Source: Leclercia adecarboxylata
GTDB lineage: Bacteria > Pseudomonadota > Gammaproteobacteria > Enterobacterales > Enterobacteriaceae
Length of the DNA stretch: 64,000 nucleotides
Assembly (NCBI GenBank): GCA_002360945.1
Contig: DERO01000031.1
Span: forward strand, 7,634-71,633
Direction of reading: 5' to 3'
The position numbers were made by a program, and so were the translations under genes. The notes under the pieces were generated by a model. It saw nothing but the letters and a program-made list of their open reading frames with translations, did not search any database and was not told the DNA's origin. Below are positions 1 to 9,701 of this stretch, piece after piece (position 1 is the stretch's first letter; each line of letters begins with the position of its first letter).

Positions 1-41
1 TTATCTTTTATCAAAAAAACCGAACAGGTCATGGGGTTAGA

Positions 42-1247
42 GTGGTGACGACGCGGGAAACGGGAAGTGACGGCTGGTGGCAGTCGAAACAGGGGCCCGA
101 AGGGGTGCGGGAAGGGGATCACTATCGGGTCACCTTCTGGTGGCGCGATCCGGGCGGGACAGAGCAGACGTCGCCGCTGAAACGGGTGTGGCTCTACATC
201 ACCGGCGTGACCGATCACCACCACAATGCCCGTCCGCAGACGCTGGTGCGCATTGCCGGAACCGACGTCTGGCAGTGGCAGGGCGAGTTCAGCCCCAACT
301 GGCGCGGCAGTTACTGTTTTATCCCCTCCGCTCATGAAGACGACTTCAGTGAGGCGGTGTTTGCCACCGATCCGCCGGACCGCATGGCCCTGCGCGAAGG
401 CTGGCGCAAGCTGCTGCCGCAAGCCGTTGCCGATCCGCTTAACCCACAGCACTGGCGCGGCGGGCGCGGTCATCCGGTCTCGGCGCTGGAAATGCCCGAA
501 GCACCGGTTCAGCCGGGCTGGGATCGCCTCACTACCGCCTATTCTCCTCCACAATGTATTTCCTGGGAAAGCGCCAGGCTCGGCAATATCCGCCGGGTCT
601 GGATCTTCACCACCGGCGAAGAAACCCCATACGAGCGCCCGCTGGCGGTACTGCTCGACGGCCAGTTCTGGGCCGAAAGCATGCCTGTGTGGCCCGCACT
701 GACGGCGCTCACCGACCAGGGCCGGCTGCCGCCCGCGGTGTACGTGCTGATTGACGTGATTGACACCGCCCACCGCAGCCGCGAGCTGCCCTGTAACCCC
801 GACTTCTGGCTGGCGGTGCAGGAGGAGTTACTCCCGCAGGTGCAGCAGCTGGCGCCGTTCAGCGACCGCGCCGACCGCACGGTTGTCGCCGGGCAGAGCT
901 TCGGCGGGCTCTCCGCACTCTATGCCGGGCTGCACTGGCCGGAGCGTTTTGGCTGCGTGCTCAGCCAGTCGGGCTCCTTCTGGTGGCCGCATCGCGGCGG
1001 CAAGCAGGACGGCATGATTATCGAACAGCTTAAAAACCAACAGCTGTCAGCAAACGGCCTGCGCATCGTCCTGGAGGCGGGGCGACGGGAACCGCTGATC
1101 TACCGCGCCTGTCAGACGCTGTATGCCGAGCTACAGCATACGCAGCAGCAGGTTTACTGGCGTCCGGTGGACGGCGGACATGATGCACTTTGCTGGCGGG
1201 GAGGGCTGACGCAGGGGCTGATGACTCTCTGGCAGCCGCTTATTTAA
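42..1247 (+). CDS. fes: Enterochelin (enterobactin) esterase Fes
   Basis: Cytoplasmic esterase that hydrolyses ferric enterobactin to release iron after uptake. The 401-residue product has the usual length and is close to E. coli Fes along its whole length as I recall that sequence. The alpha/beta-hydrolase nucleophile motif GQSFGG puts the catalytic Ser at 286; the C-terminal GGHDALCW motif carries the catalytic His at 380. The N-terminal WWRDP/YITGVTDHH region matches the enterochelin-esterase N-terminal domain. A GTG start at 42 is chosen because GGGG lies six bases upstream and the frame reads straight into conserved sequence. The usual fepA-fes Fur-controlled promoter would be left of the window. 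First gene of a fes-ybdZ-entF run. Confidence 0.96.
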   Translation: MVTTRETGSDGWWQSKQGPEGVREGDHYRVTFWWRDPGGTEQTSPLKRVWLYITGVTDHHHNARPQTLVRIAGTDVWQWQGEFSPNWRGSYCFIPSAHEDDFSEAVFATDPPDRMALREGWRKLLPQAVADPLNPQHWRGGRGHPVSALEMPEAPVQPGWDRLTTAYSPPQCISWESARLGNIRRVWIFTTGEETPYERPLAVLLDGQFWAESMPVWPALTALTDQGRLPPAVYVLIDVIDTAHRSRELPCNPDFWLAVQEELLPQVQQLAPFSDRADRTVVAGQSFGGLSALYAGLHWPERFGCVLSQSGSFWWPHRGGKQDGMIIEQLKNQQLSANGLRIVLEAGRREPLIYRACQTLYAELQHTQQQVYWRPVDGGHDALCWRGGLTQGLMTLWQPLI

Positions 1248-1261
1248 CAATGGAGTCTGGT

Positions 1262-1474
1262 ATGGAATTCAGTAACCCCTTCGACAATCCGCAGGGTCTG
1301 TTCGCCATTGTGCAAAACGCCCAACAGCAGTACAGCCTGTGGCCGCAGCAGTGCGCCTTGCCCGACGGCTGGCGCGTGGTGTGCGAGCCGCAGTCGCAGG
1401 AAGCCTGTCAGCAGTGGCTTACCGCCCGGTGGCAAACCCTGATCCCGGCCCATTTTGCACAGGTGAATGCATGA
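1262..1474 (+). CDS. ybdZ: MbtH-like protein YbdZ
   Basis: A 70-residue MbtH-family protein. Members bind the adenylation domain of nonribosomal peptide synthetases and help them fold or activate, here EntF. The N-terminal NPFDNPQG and the Trp-containing WPQQCALPDGW motif are diagnostic. I chose ATG at 1262 because GGAG (1252-1255) is correctly spaced and the protein then begins MEFSNP, like E. coli YbdZ; an ATG at 1250 would add four residues and lacks a Shine-Dalgarno. Its stop overlaps the entF start (ATGA), so translation is probably coupled. Confidence 0.93.
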   Translation: MEFSNPFDNPQGLFAIVQNAQQQYSLWPQQCALPDGWRVVCEPQSQEACQQWLTARWQTLIPAHFAQVNA

Positions 1475-4400
1475 GCGCACAACTTCCTCTCGTGGCCGCC
1501 CAGCCGGGGATTTGGATGGCGGAACAGCTTTCCGACCTGCCCAACGCCTGGAGCGTAGCCCACTACGTCGAGCTGACAGGCCCGGTTAATGCCCCGCTGC
1601 TGGCGAAAGCGGTGGTAGCGGGCATGATGCAGGCCGATACCCTGCGCACCCGGTTTACCGAGGACAACGGCGAGATCTTGCAGTGGGTGGACGACACCAT
1701 GCTCCTGCCGGAGCCGCAGATTATCGATCTGCGCGCCCACGCCCACCCGCACGCTGCGGCGCAGGCGCAGATGCAGGCCGATCTTAACCAGAACCTGCGC
1801 GTCGACAGCGGTCAGCCGCTGGCCTTCCACCTGCTGATTCAGGTGGCGGACAACCGCTGGTACTGGTATCAACGCTATCACCATTTAGTAGTGGATGGCT
1901 TCAGTTTCCCGGCCATTACCCGACAGATCGCCGCCATCTACCGCGCCTGGTCCAACGGCGACGCCACGCCGGATTCGCCGTTTACGCCCTTTGCTGAAGT
2001 GGTGGAGGAGTATCAGCGCTACCGCGACAGCGAGGCATACGTGCGCGACGGTGCTTTCTGGGCCGAACAGCGTAAGCAGCTTCCGCCGCCGGTGTCGCTC
2101 TCAAGCGCGCCGCTGCCGGGACGTGCCGCCACCACCGATATTCTGCGCCTGAAGCTGACCGCCGATCGTCAGGCGTTTAGCCGTTTAACCACGGTCAGCC
2201 AGAGCCAGCGCACCGATCTCGCCCTGGCGCTGGTGGCCCTGTGGCTCGCCCGCCTGACCGGACGCATGAGTTACGCCGCCGGGTTTATCTTTATGCGTCG
2301 GATGGGCTCCGCGGCGCTGACCGCCACCGGCCCGGTGCTGAACGTGCTGCCGCTGGCGGTGAACATTAAGGCGCAGGAGACGCTGCCGGAGCTGGCCCAG
2401 CGCCTGGCCGGGCAGATGAAAAAGATGCGCCGCCATCAGCGTTACGACGCCGAGCAGATTGTTCGCGACAGCGGGCGGGCCGCCAGCGACGAGGCGCTGT
2501 TTGGCCCGGTGTTCAACGTCAAGGTCTTCGACTACCAGCTGGATATCGAGGGCGTTCAGGCGGTTACCTACACGCTGGCGACTGGCCCGGTCAACGACCT
2601 CGAGATGGCGCTGTTCCCGGACGAGGAGGGCGGCCTGAGCATCGAGATCCTCGCCAACAAGCAGCGTTACGATGAGACCACCCTGGTGCGCCACGTCGAG
2701 CGCCTGCATGCCTTGCTGGCGCAGTTTGCTGCCAACATCGATCTGCGCTGCGGCGAGGCCGAAACGGTGTCTGACGCCGAATATCAGCAGCTGGAAAAGA
2801 CTAACCAGACCGCAGTGCCTCTGCCGCTTACCACCCTGAGCGCGCTGGTGGCGGAGCAGGCGGCGAAAACCCCGGATGCCCCGGCGCTGGCCGATGCACA
2901 CTACGAATTAACTTATCGTCAGATGCGCGGGCAGGTAGTGGCCCTGGCGAACCAGCTCCGCGCCCGGGGCGTAAAGCCCGGCGACAGCGTGGCGGTGGCG
3001 CTACCGCGTTCGATATTCCTGACCCTGGCTCTGCATGCCATTGTCGAAGCGGGGGCCGCGTGGCTACCGCTGGACACCGGCTATCCCGACGACCGCCTGC
3101 AGATGATGATCGAGGATGCGAAGCCGACGCTGCTCATCACCACCGACGACCAGCGCCCGCGCTTCAGCCATGTGGCCGTATTTAGTTACAACACCCTATT
3201 GAGTTGTGAGGGCAGCGCCCCGCTCAACCTCAGTGCCCCGGAGCAGACCGCCTATATCATCTTTACCTCCGGCTCGACAGGCCGGCCGAAAGGGGTGATG
3301 GTCGGCCAGACCGCCATCGTCAACCGTCTGCTGTGGATGCAAAACCACTATCCGCTTACCGCTGCCGACGTGGTGGCGCAAAAAACGCCGTGCAGCTTTG
3401 ACGTCTCGGTATGGGAGTTCTGGTGGCCGTTTATCGCCGGGGCGAAGCTGGTGATGGCCGAGCCGGAGGCGCACCGCGATCCGCTGGCGATGCAGGATTT
3501 CTTTGCGAAGTACGGCGTCACCACCACCCATTTTGTGCCGTCGATGCTGGCGGCCTTTGTCGCCTCGCTGACCCCGGAAAACGCCGCCTGCTGCGCCAGC
3601 CTGAAACAGGTCTTTTGCAGCGGCGAAGCCCTGCCGACTGCCCTGTGCCGGGAGTGGGAGCAGCTCACCCACGCGCCGCTGCATAATCTGTATGGCCCAA
3701 CCGAAGCAGCGGTGGACGTCAGCTGGTATCCGGCCTTTGGCCCGGAGCTGGCATTGGTGACAGGCAACAGCGTGCCGATCGGTTTCCCGGTATGGAACAC
3801 CGGCCTGCGCATTCTGGATGCGATGATGCGCCCGGTGCCGTTCGGCGTGGCGGGGGATCTCTATCTCACCGGCATCCAGCTGGCGCAGGGCTACCTGGGC
3901 CGCCCGGACCTGACTGCCAGCCGCTTTATCGCCGACCCGTTCGCGCCGGGGGAGCGCATGTACCGCACCGGCGACGTGGCCCGCTGGCTGGATAACGGCG
4001 CGGTGGAGTATTTAGGTCGCAGCGACGATCAGCTGAAAATTCGCGGCCAGCGCATTGAGCTGGGGGAAATCGATCGGGCGATGCTGACCCTGCCGGACGT
4101 GGCCCAGGCGGTGACCCATGCCTGCGTCATCAACCAGGCGGCGGCCACCAGCGGCGATGCCCGTCAACTGGTGGGATACGTGGTTTCGGAGTCCGGCCTG
4201 CCGCTGGATCGCGACGCGCTTTTAACGGCCCTGAAAACCCAGCTGCCGCCGCATATGGTGCCGGTGGTGTTACTGCAGTTAAGTGCGCTGCCGCTCAGCG
4301 CCAACGGCAAGCTGGATCGCAAGGCGCTGCCGCTGCCGGAACTGACCGTCAAAACCCAGGGCCGCGCGCCGGAAAGCGAAACCGAACAGGCGATTGCCGC

Positions 4401-5331
4401 GGCGTTTTCCGCCCTGCTGGGCTGTGAGATTAACGACATCGAAGCGGATTTCTTCGCCCTTGGCGGCCACTCGCTGCTGGCGATGCGTCTTGCCGCCAGC
4501 CTGAGCCGCCACTTTGGCCGCCCGGTGACGCCGGGGCAGGTGATGGTGGCCTCGACGGTGGGCAAGCTGAGCGCGCTGCTGGCATCCGACCTCAGCGACG
4601 AGCAGGCCCGGCGTCTGGGCTACGAGACGATCTTACCCCTGCGCGAAAGCCAGGGTCCGGCGCTGTTCTGCTTCCATCCGGCCTCGGGCTTTGGCTGGCA
4701 GTTCAGCGTGCTGGCACGCTACCTCAGTCCACGCTGGTCAATTACCGGGATCCAGTCGCCGCGGCCGGGGCCGATGCAGCACTGCACCACGCTCGATGAA
4801 GTCATCGATCAGCATCTGGCGACGCTCTTAGCCCAACAGCCGCACGGGCCTTATCACCTGTTCGGCTATTCGCTGGGCGGCACGCTGGCACAGGGCATCG
4901 CCGCCCGCCTGCGCGCGCAGGGTGAAGAGGTTGCGTTCCTCGGCCTGCTGGATACCTGGCCGCCGGAGACGCAAAACTGGCGTGAAAAAGAGGCTAACGG
5001 TCTCGATCCTGAGGTGTTAGCGGAGATCGAGCGTGAGCGCCAGGCGTTCCTCGCCGCCCAGCAGGGGCAGGCATCCGGAGAGCTGTTCAGCGCGATCGAA
5101 GGTAACTACGCCGATGCGGTGCGTCTGCTGTCCACGGCGCACAGTGCGAAGTTTGATGGCAAAGCGACGCTGTTTGTCGCCGAACGCACGCGAACCCTGG
5201 ATCCGCACCAGGCCTGGGCCTCGTGGGTAGGGGATCTGGAGGTCTACTCTCAGGACTGTGCCCACGTGGATATCATCTCCCCGCAGGCGTTTGAGACGAT
5301 AGGGCCGGTGTTGAAGGGGATATTGGGATAG
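1471..5331 (+). CDS. entF: Enterobactin synthase component F (NRPS)
   Basis: Four-domain nonribosomal peptide synthetase of 1286 residues (E. coli 1293). It activates serine, condenses it with 2,3-dihydroxybenzoate and cyclises three units into enterobactin. Visible landmarks: condensation HHxxxDG at residues 137-143; adenylation FTSGSTGRPKG near 595 and YRTGD/KIRGQRIELGE near 830-870; carrier motif LGGHSLL with phosphopantetheine Ser1001; thioesterase GYSLGG with Ser1134 and His1265. ATG at 1471 overlaps the ybdZ stop. The protein would sit in the cytoplasm with EntE and EntB. No motif is missing, so it should be active. Confidence 0.97.
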   Translation: MSAQLPLVAAQPGIWMAEQLSDLPNAWSVAHYVELTGPVNAPLLAKAVVAGMMQADTLRTRFTEDNGEILQWVDDTMLLPEPQIIDLRAHAHPHAAAQAQMQADLNQNLRVDSGQPLAFHLLIQVADNRWYWYQRYHHLVVDGFSFPAITRQIAAIYRAWSNGDATPDSPFTPFAEVVEEYQRYRDSEAYVRDGAFWAEQRKQLPPPVSLSSAPLPGRAATTDILRLKLTADRQAFSRLTTVSQSQRTDLALALVALWLARLTGRMSYAAGFIFMRRMGSAALTATGPVLNVLPLAVNIKAQETLPELAQRLAGQMKKMRRHQRYDAEQIVRDSGRAASDEALFGPVFNVKVFDYQLDIEGVQAVTYTLATGPVNDLEMALFPDEEGGLSIEILANKQRYDETTLVRHVERLHALLAQFAANIDLRCGEAETVSDAEYQQLEKTNQTAVPLPLTTLSALVAEQAAKTPDAPALADAHYELTYRQMRGQVVALANQLRARGVKPGDSVAVALPRSIFLTLALHAIVEAGAAWLPLDTGYPDDRLQMMIEDAKPTLLITTDDQRPRFSHVAVFSYNTLLSCEGSAPLNLSAPEQTAYIIFTSGSTGRPKGVMVGQTAIVNRLLWMQNHYPLTAADVVAQKTPCSFDVSVWEFWWPFIAGAKLVMAEPEAHRDPLAMQDFFAKYGVTTTHFVPSMLAAFVASLTPENAACCASLKQVFCSGEALPTALCREWEQLTHAPLHNLYGPTEAAVDVSWYPAFGPELALVTGNSVPIGFPVWNTGLRILDAMMRPVPFGVAGDLYLTGIQLAQGYLGRPDLTASRFIADPFAPGERMYRTGDVARWLDNGAVEYLGRSDDQLKIRGQRIELGEIDRAMLTLPDVAQAVTHACVINQAAATSGDARQLVGYVVSESGLPLDRDALLTALKTQLPPHMVPVVLLQLSALPLSANGKLDRKALPLPELTVKTQGRAPESETEQAIAAAFSALLGCEINDIEADFFALGGHSLLAMRLAASLSRHFGRPVTPGQVMVASTVGKLSALLASDLSDEQARRLGYETILPLRESQGPALFCFHPASGFGWQFSVLARYLSPRWSITGIQSPRPGPMQHCTTLDEVIDQHLATLLAQQPHGPYHLFGYSLGGTLAQGIAARLRAQGEEVAFLGLLDTWPPETQNWREKEANGLDPEVLAEIERERQAFLAAQQGQASGELFSAIEGNYADAVRLLSTAHSAKFDGKATLFVAERTRTLDPHQAWASWVGDLEVYSQDCAHVDIISPQAFETIGPVLKGILG

Positions 5332-5338
5332 TAAAAAC

Positions 5339-5469
5339 GCCCGGCGGCGCTACGCTTGCCGGGCCTACGGTTTTCCCCCTCTCCCTGTGGGAGAGGGCCG
5401 GGGTGAGGGGATCAGACCGCACGTTTCATCGGGTTTTGTAGGCCGGGTAAGGCGTAGCCGCCACCCGGC
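5339..5469. repeat. REP / GC-rich palindrome cluster between entF and fepC
   Basis: Three repeat units fill the gap between the convergent entF and fepC. A REP unit at 5339-5370 (ending GGGCCTACGG) is followed by a palindrome at 5377-5397 with 9-bp perfect arms CCCTCTCCC/GGGAGAGGG. A second REP at 5438-5469 begins GTAGGCCGGGTAAGGCG. Related units recur at seven other places in this window, mostly 3' of genes. Such elements can stabilise or end transcripts; no T-run is present. Confidence 0.85.
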
Positions 5470-5471
5470 AA

Positions 5472-6266
5472 TTACCGTCGTCCCAGCGGCACCACCAGCG
5501 GCGTGCCCGCGACCGGATCGTCAATAATCATGCAGGGCATGCCGTAGATCCGCTCGATCAGCTCCGGGGTCACAATCTCTTTCGGCGCACCCTCGGCCAC
5601 AATCTTCCCGTCGCGCAGGGCAATCAGATGGGTGGCATAGCGGCAGGCCTGATTCAGGTCGTGCAGCACTGCCGCCAGGGTAAAGCCCTGGGTGCGGTTC
5701 AGATCGCTCAGCAGTTCCAGCAGGTCGATCTGATGGCTGATATCCAGCCAGGTGGTCGGCTCGTCCAGCAGCATGATCGACGTCTCCTGGGCCAGCACCA
5801 TCGCAATCCACGCCCGCTGGCGCTGCCCGCCGGAGAGGGTGTCCACGCTCTGCGCCGCCAGGTCGTTAATCCCGGTGGCCTGCATCGCTTTCGCTACCGC
5901 CGCTTCATCCTCTTTGCGCCAGCGGGTAAACAGCGGCTGGTGCGGATAGCGCCCACGCGCTACCAGCTCCTGCACCGTGATATCCCCCGGCGTGGTGGCG
6001 TTTTGCGCCAGTAGCCCGATCCGGCGCGCCACCTCTTTACTGGCATAGCGCTGGATCTGCTCGCCATCGAGGAAAACGCTGCCGTGCAGCGGCGTCATCA
6101 GGCGGCTCAGGGTGCGCAGCAGGGTCGATTTACCGCAGCCGTTGGGGCCGATAATGGCGGTGAAGTGGCCGTCGGGGATCGCCACATGCAGATCCTCGGC
6201 CACGGTTTTTTTGCCGTAGCCGAGGGTCAGATTTTCGCCGCGCAAGCGGGTTTGATTGGCACTCAT
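5472..6266 (-). CDS. fepC: Ferric enterobactin ABC transporter ATPase FepC
   Basis: ATP-binding subunit of the FepBDGC importer that moves ferric enterobactin across the inner membrane. The 264-residue product has Walker A GPNGCGKST near residue 40, the signature LSGGQRQRAW, Walker B IMLLDEPTTWLD and the switch His in VLHDLNQA. It closely matches E. coli FepC (271 aa) but is slightly shorter at the C-terminus. ATG at 6266 overlaps the fepG stop (ATGA), giving the usual fepD-fepG-fepC operon order. A longer in-frame reading upstream lies inside fepG and is not used. Confidence 0.96.
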   Translation of the reverse strand: MSANQTRLRGENLTLGYGKKTVAEDLHVAIPDGHFTAIIGPNGCGKSTLLRTLSRLMTPLHGSVFLDGEQIQRYASKEVARRIGLLAQNATTPGDITVQELVARGRYPHQPLFTRWRKEDEAAVAKAMQATGINDLAAQSVDTLSGGQRQRAWIAMVLAQETSIMLLDEPTTWLDISHQIDLLELLSDLNRTQGFTLAAVLHDLNQACRYATHLIALRDGKIVAEGAPKEIVTPELIERIYGMPCMIIDDPVAGTPLVVPLGRR

Positions 6267-7252
6267 TTCTTGCGGGACTCCTGAACAAGCAAGACGATGA
6301 GGTAGATACCGCCAAGACTGACGGTCACGACCCCCACCGGAAGTTGATACGGCATAAACAACTGCTGGGCGCAGAGATCTGCCGCCAGCAGCAGCAGCGA
6401 TCCGCACAATGCCGACTGGGTTAACCCCCAGCGGGCGGTGCCGCTCAGACGGCGGGCGATGTGCGGCGCGACCAGCGCAATAAAGGAGATCGGCCCGGCA
6501 ATGGCGGTGGCCGCGGCGGTTAACACCACCGCCACCAGCATCAGCATCAGACGCGAACGCTCAACGCTGACGCCCAGCGCACAGGCGCTGTCGTCGCCCA
6601 TCTCCAGCAGACGCATCCGTTTCACCAGCAGTAATGCACAGACAAACATCAGCAGGATCAGCGGGGCGGCGGGCAGGGTTTTGGCCCACGTCAGGCCGTT
6701 GAGCGACCCGGCGAACCACAGCCCGGCAGAGAGCGAGGTCTCCAGCGAGGCCTGCAGCAGCAGCCAGGTATTAAAGGCCATCAGCATAGCGCGCATGCCG
6801 ATGCCAATGATGATCAGGCGAAAGGTCTCGATTCCGTCGCGCCACGCCAGCGCCCAGACGATCAGCGAGGTGAGGATCCCGCCCGCCATCGCCGCCAGGG
6901 TAATGGCCGTCAGGTGCTGACCAAACAGCACCATCGCCACCAGCACGCCGCTCCAGGCCCCGGTGTTAAAGCCCATCACGTCCGGGCTGCCGAGGGGGTT
7001 GCGCATCAGCGACTGGAAAATCGCGCCGCTGATCCCAAGAGCAGCGCCAACCAGCAGGGCCATCATCACCCGTGGTAAACGCCATTCGGTGACCACCATG
7101 GTGATATTGCGCGGCGCGCTGCCGGTGAGGGCATTAAAGACCTGCGTAAAATCGAGCGTCACCGCCCCGCTGCGCAGGCTAAACAGGGCCACGCCGAGGC
7201 TGACCAGCACCAGAACCAGGCAGCTGAGAACTAAACGACGGGAGGGGGCCAT
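6263..7252 (-). CDS. fepG: Ferric enterobactin ABC transporter permease FepG
   Basis: Integral inner-membrane permease of the FecCD/BtuC family, 329 residues, very hydrophobic throughout, with about ten membrane segments expected for this family. Motifs GAIFQSLMRNPLGSPDVMG and GPISFIALVAPHIAR are characteristic; the latter is the cytoplasmic loop that docks on the ATPase FepC. ATG at 7252 shares one base with the fepD TGA stop, so FepD and FepG are translationally coupled and probably made in equal amounts as the FepDG heterodimer. The region corresponds well to E. coli FepG (330 aa). Confidence 0.95.
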   Translation of the reverse strand: MAPSRRLVLSCLVLVLVSLGVALFSLRSGAVTLDFTQVFNALTGSAPRNITMVVTEWRLPRVMMALLVGAALGISGAIFQSLMRNPLGSPDVMGFNTGAWSGVLVAMVLFGQHLTAITLAAMAGGILTSLIVWALAWRDGIETFRLIIIGIGMRAMLMAFNTWLLLQASLETSLSAGLWFAGSLNGLTWAKTLPAAPLILLMFVCALLLVKRMRLLEMGDDSACALGVSVERSRLMLMLVAVVLTAAATAIAGPISFIALVAPHIARRLSGTARWGLTQSALCGSLLLLAADLCAQQLFMPYQLPVGVVTVSLGGIYLIVLLVQESRKK

Positions 7253-8268
7253 CACCGAGCACCTCCGCGCCGGCGGCGCACCAGGAAAATCAGCACCGGC
7301 GCGCCGATAAAGGCGCTGACCACCGACACCCGCAGCTCGCCGGGCACCAGCAGACGCCCGAGAATATCGGCAAACAGCAGCAGGGCAGGGGTGGCGAGCA
7401 GGGTCACCGGCAGGGACCAGCGGTGATCGGCCCCCACCAGCCAGCGCGCCATGTGCGGCATCATCAGGCCGATAAAGGCGATGGGCCCCACCACCGCCGT
7501 GGCGCTGCCGCACAGGACGGTGATGGTCACTAATCCGGTCAGCTGGGTGCGCGCCACGCGGCTGCCGAGGGCGGTGGCGGTGTCGCTGCCGAGGCTCAGA
7601 CTGTTGAGCGCCCGGCTTAACAGCAGCGCCACGGCGGCGGCGATCAGCACCGGCACGCTCACCACCTGCAACGTTTGCAGGGTGCGGATATCCAGCGAGC
7701 CCGCCTGCCAGAAGCGCAGCTGGTCGTAAACGTCCGGGTTGAGCAGGGCAATGCCGTTGGAGAGGCCGTCCAGCACCGCGCCCAGCGCCACGCCCGCAAG
7801 GGTCAGGCGCACCGGGCTGAGCTGGCCCCCGCCCTGGCTGCCGGTAAAGGCCACCAGCAGCGAGGCGGAAAAAGCGCCGCACAGCGCCATCACCAACTGT
7901 TCGCCGGGGGAGGAGAAGCCAAACAGCGCCGCGCCCAGCACGATGGCGAAGCTGGCTCCGGCGTTAACGCCGAGGATGCCCGGGTCGGCCAGTGGATTGC
8001 GGGTAAGGGTTTGCATCAGCGCCCCGGCGAGACCGAGGGCGGCCCCTGCCAGCAGCCCGGCGAGGGTGCGTGGCAGGCGTGCATCCCGCACGATGGTGCA
8101 GTCGGCGCTTTGACAGGGGGCGGTGAGGGCATCCACCACCACGGAAAACGGCAGCGGTTTCGCACCCACCGACAGGCTGAGGGCGACGGCAAGCGTGAGC
8201 AGTAACAGTAAACCGGGCACGGCAAGGGCGCGTGACGCGGAAGAGGAGTACGACATAGCAACGTCCAT
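7252..8268 (-). CDS. fepD: Ferric enterobactin ABC transporter permease FepD
   Basis: Partner permease to FepG, FecCD family, 338 residues. Characteristic stretches are GALMQTLTRNPLADPGILG and GPIAFIGLMMPHMARWL (ATPase-docking loop), plus NPDVYDQLRFW, all shared with E. coli FepD. Start may be ATG at 8268 or ATG at 8256; the shorter form is nearer the E. coli length of 334. It is first in the fepDGC operon and is transcribed away from entS across a strong Fur box 6-24 bases upstream of the longer start, so it should be iron-repressed. Confidence 0.95.
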   Translation of the reverse strand: MDVAMSYSSSASRALAVPGLLLLLTLAVALSLSVGAKPLPFSVVVDALTAPCQSADCTIVRDARLPRTLAGLLAGAALGLAGALMQTLTRNPLADPGILGVNAGASFAIVLGAALFGFSSPGEQLVMALCGAFSASLLVAFTGSQGGGQLSPVRLTLAGVALGAVLDGLSNGIALLNPDVYDQLRFWQAGSLDIRTLQTLQVVSVPVLIAAAVALLLSRALNSLSLGSDTATALGSRVARTQLTGLVTITVLCGSATAVVGPIAFIGLMMPHMARWLVGADHRWSLPVTLLATPALLLFADILGRLLVPGELRVSVVSAFIGAPVLIFLVRRRRGGAR

Positions 8269-8273
8269 GATTT

Positions 8274-8292
8274 GATAATGATAGTAATTATC
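8274..8292. promoter_or_regulatory. Fur box, fepD/entS divergent promoter region
   Basis: The 19-base stretch GATAATGATAGTAATTATC matches 17 of 19 positions of the classical Fur consensus GATAATGATAATCATTATC. It lies between the divergent fepD and entS, where a bidirectional Fur-repressed promoter is established in E. coli. A further overlapping AT-rich half-site follows up to about 8300. Confidence 0.88.
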
Positions 8293-8367
8293 GTTATCTA
8301 TCTTATTTAGCTATGTTAGCATGTGCGGCCATGGAATTGGTACAAAAGAAACCATTAAGGCTTTGTA

Positions 8368-9615
8368 ATGACCCGACAATCCTGGCTGCTCAATCTGAGC
8401 CTGCTGAAGACCCATCCGGCGTTTCGTGCTGTTTTTATTGCCCGTTTTATCTCCATTTTATCCCTTGGCCTGCTTGGTGTGGCCGTACCGGTGCAAATCC
8501 AGATGATGACCCACTCCAGCTGGCTGGTGGGGCTCTCCGTCACCCTGACCGGCGGGGCGATGTTTATCGGTCTGATGGTCGGCGGGGTGCTGGCGGATCG
8601 CTACGAGCGTAAAAAGCTAATTTTGCTGGCGCGCGGTACCTGCGGGGTGGGTTTTGTCGGGCTGTGTCTGAACGCGATGCTGCCGGAGCCGTCGTTGATT
8701 GCCATCTACGCGCTGGGCCTGTGGGACGGCTTTTTTGCCTCATTAGGGGTGACGGCGCTACTGGCGGCGACGCCGGCGCTGGTGGGGCGCGAAAACCTGA
8801 TGCAGGCGGGGGCCATCACCATGCTGACCGTGCGTCTGGGGTCGGTGATCTCGCCGATGGTCGGCGGCCTGCTGCTCGGCACCGGGAATGTCGCCTGGAA
8901 CTACGGCCTGGCGGCGGCGGGTACCTTTATCACCACCTTAACCCTGCTGCGCCTGCCGCTGTTGCCGCCTCCGCCGCAGCCGCGTGAACATCCGCTGAAG
9001 TCGCTGCTGGCGGCAATCCGCTTTCTGTTCAGTAATCCGCTGATTGGCGGCATCGCCCTGCTGGGCGGGCTGCTGACGATGGCGAGCGCGGTGCGGGTGC
9101 TCTATCCGGCGCTGGCGATGGAGTGGCAGATGAGCGTGTCGCAGATTGGCCTGCTGTATGCCGCGATCCCGCTGGGGGCGGCTTTTGGCGCGCTCACCAG
9201 CGGCAACCTGGCGCAGAGTGCCCGGCCGGGGCTGATGATGCTGCTGGCGACCCTGGCCTCGTTTATTGCGATTGGTTTCTTCAGCCTGATGCCGGTCTGG
9301 GCGCTGGGTGTGATCTGCCTGGCGCTGTTTGGCTGGCTGAGCGCGATCAGCTCCCTGCTGCAATACACCCTGATCCAGACCCAGACCCCGGAAGCGATGC
9401 TTGGCCGCATTAACGGCCTGTGGACGGCGCAGAACGTGACGGGGGATGCGATAGGCGCGGCCATTCTCGGTGGGCTGGGGGTGATCATGACCCCGGTGGC
9501 TTCGGCCAGCAGCAGCGGATTTGTGCTGGCGATGGTGGGGGCGATACTGCTGGTGGCCCTGGCGGAGCTGCGCCGGTTCCGCCAGGAGCCTGTTTTAAAC
9601 GATAGTGCGGCTTGA
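8368..9615 (+). CDS. entS: Enterobactin exporter EntS (MFS)
   Basis: Major-facilitator-superfamily transporter of 415 residues that exports enterobactin from cytoplasm to periplasm. It is hydrophobic throughout, with the MFS loop 2-3 motif [12 protein letters not shown] near residues 70-82 and strong similarity to E. coli EntS (416 aa), including [16 protein letters not shown] at the N-terminus and [20 protein letters not shown] near residue 340. ATG at 8368 follows AAGGCTTTGTA, a modest Shine-Dalgarno. Divergent from fepD; control by Fur is expected from the shared box. Confidence 0.96.
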   Translation: MTRQSWLLNLSLLKTHPAFRAVFIARFISILSLGLLGVAVPVQIQMMTHSSWLVGLSVTLTGGAMFIGLMVGGVLADRYERKKLILLARGTCGVGFVGLCLNAMLPEPSLIAIYALGLWDGFFASLGVTALLAATPALVGRENLMQAGAITMLTVRLGSVISPMVGGLLLGTGNVAWNYGLAAAGTFITTLTLLRLPLLPPPPQPREHPLKSLLAAIRFLFSNPLIGGIALLGGLLTMASAVRVLYPALAMEWQMSVSQIGLLYAAIPLGAAFGALTSGNLAQSARPGLMMLLATLASFIAIGFFSLMPVWALGVICLALFGWLSAISSLLQYTLIQTQTPEAMLGRINGLWTAQNVTGDAIGAAILGGLGVIMTPVASASSSGFVLAMVGAILLVALAELRRFRQEPVLNDSAA

Positions 9616-9616
9616 T

Positions 9617-9689
9617 GCCCTCACCCCGACCCTCTCCCACAGGGAGAGGGAGAAAATCGTAGGCCCGGTAAGCGCAGCGCCACCGGGCA
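9617..9689. repeat. GC-rich palindrome plus REP between entS and fepB
   Basis: The convergent entS-fepB gap holds the CCCTCTCCC-ACA-GGGAGAGGG palindrome (inside 9617-9651) followed by a REP unit at 9659-9689 of the type GTAGGCCCGGTAAGCG...CACCGGGC. The pairing is the same as downstream of the LVIVD-repeat gene at 26182-26259. Confidence 0.82.
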
Positions 9690-9701
9690 CAAGGCCGCAC
9701 C

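Noticed and set aside
2185..2901. Long minus-strand frame inside entF
   Set aside because: Antisense shadow of a GC-rich coding region; no family motif and no ribosome site.
6263..7882. 539-residue open frame covering fepG and part of fepD
   Set aside because: Only the last 329 residues match a permease; the N-terminal part is low-complexity Arg/Gly/Pro-rich sequence from the opposite register of fepD.
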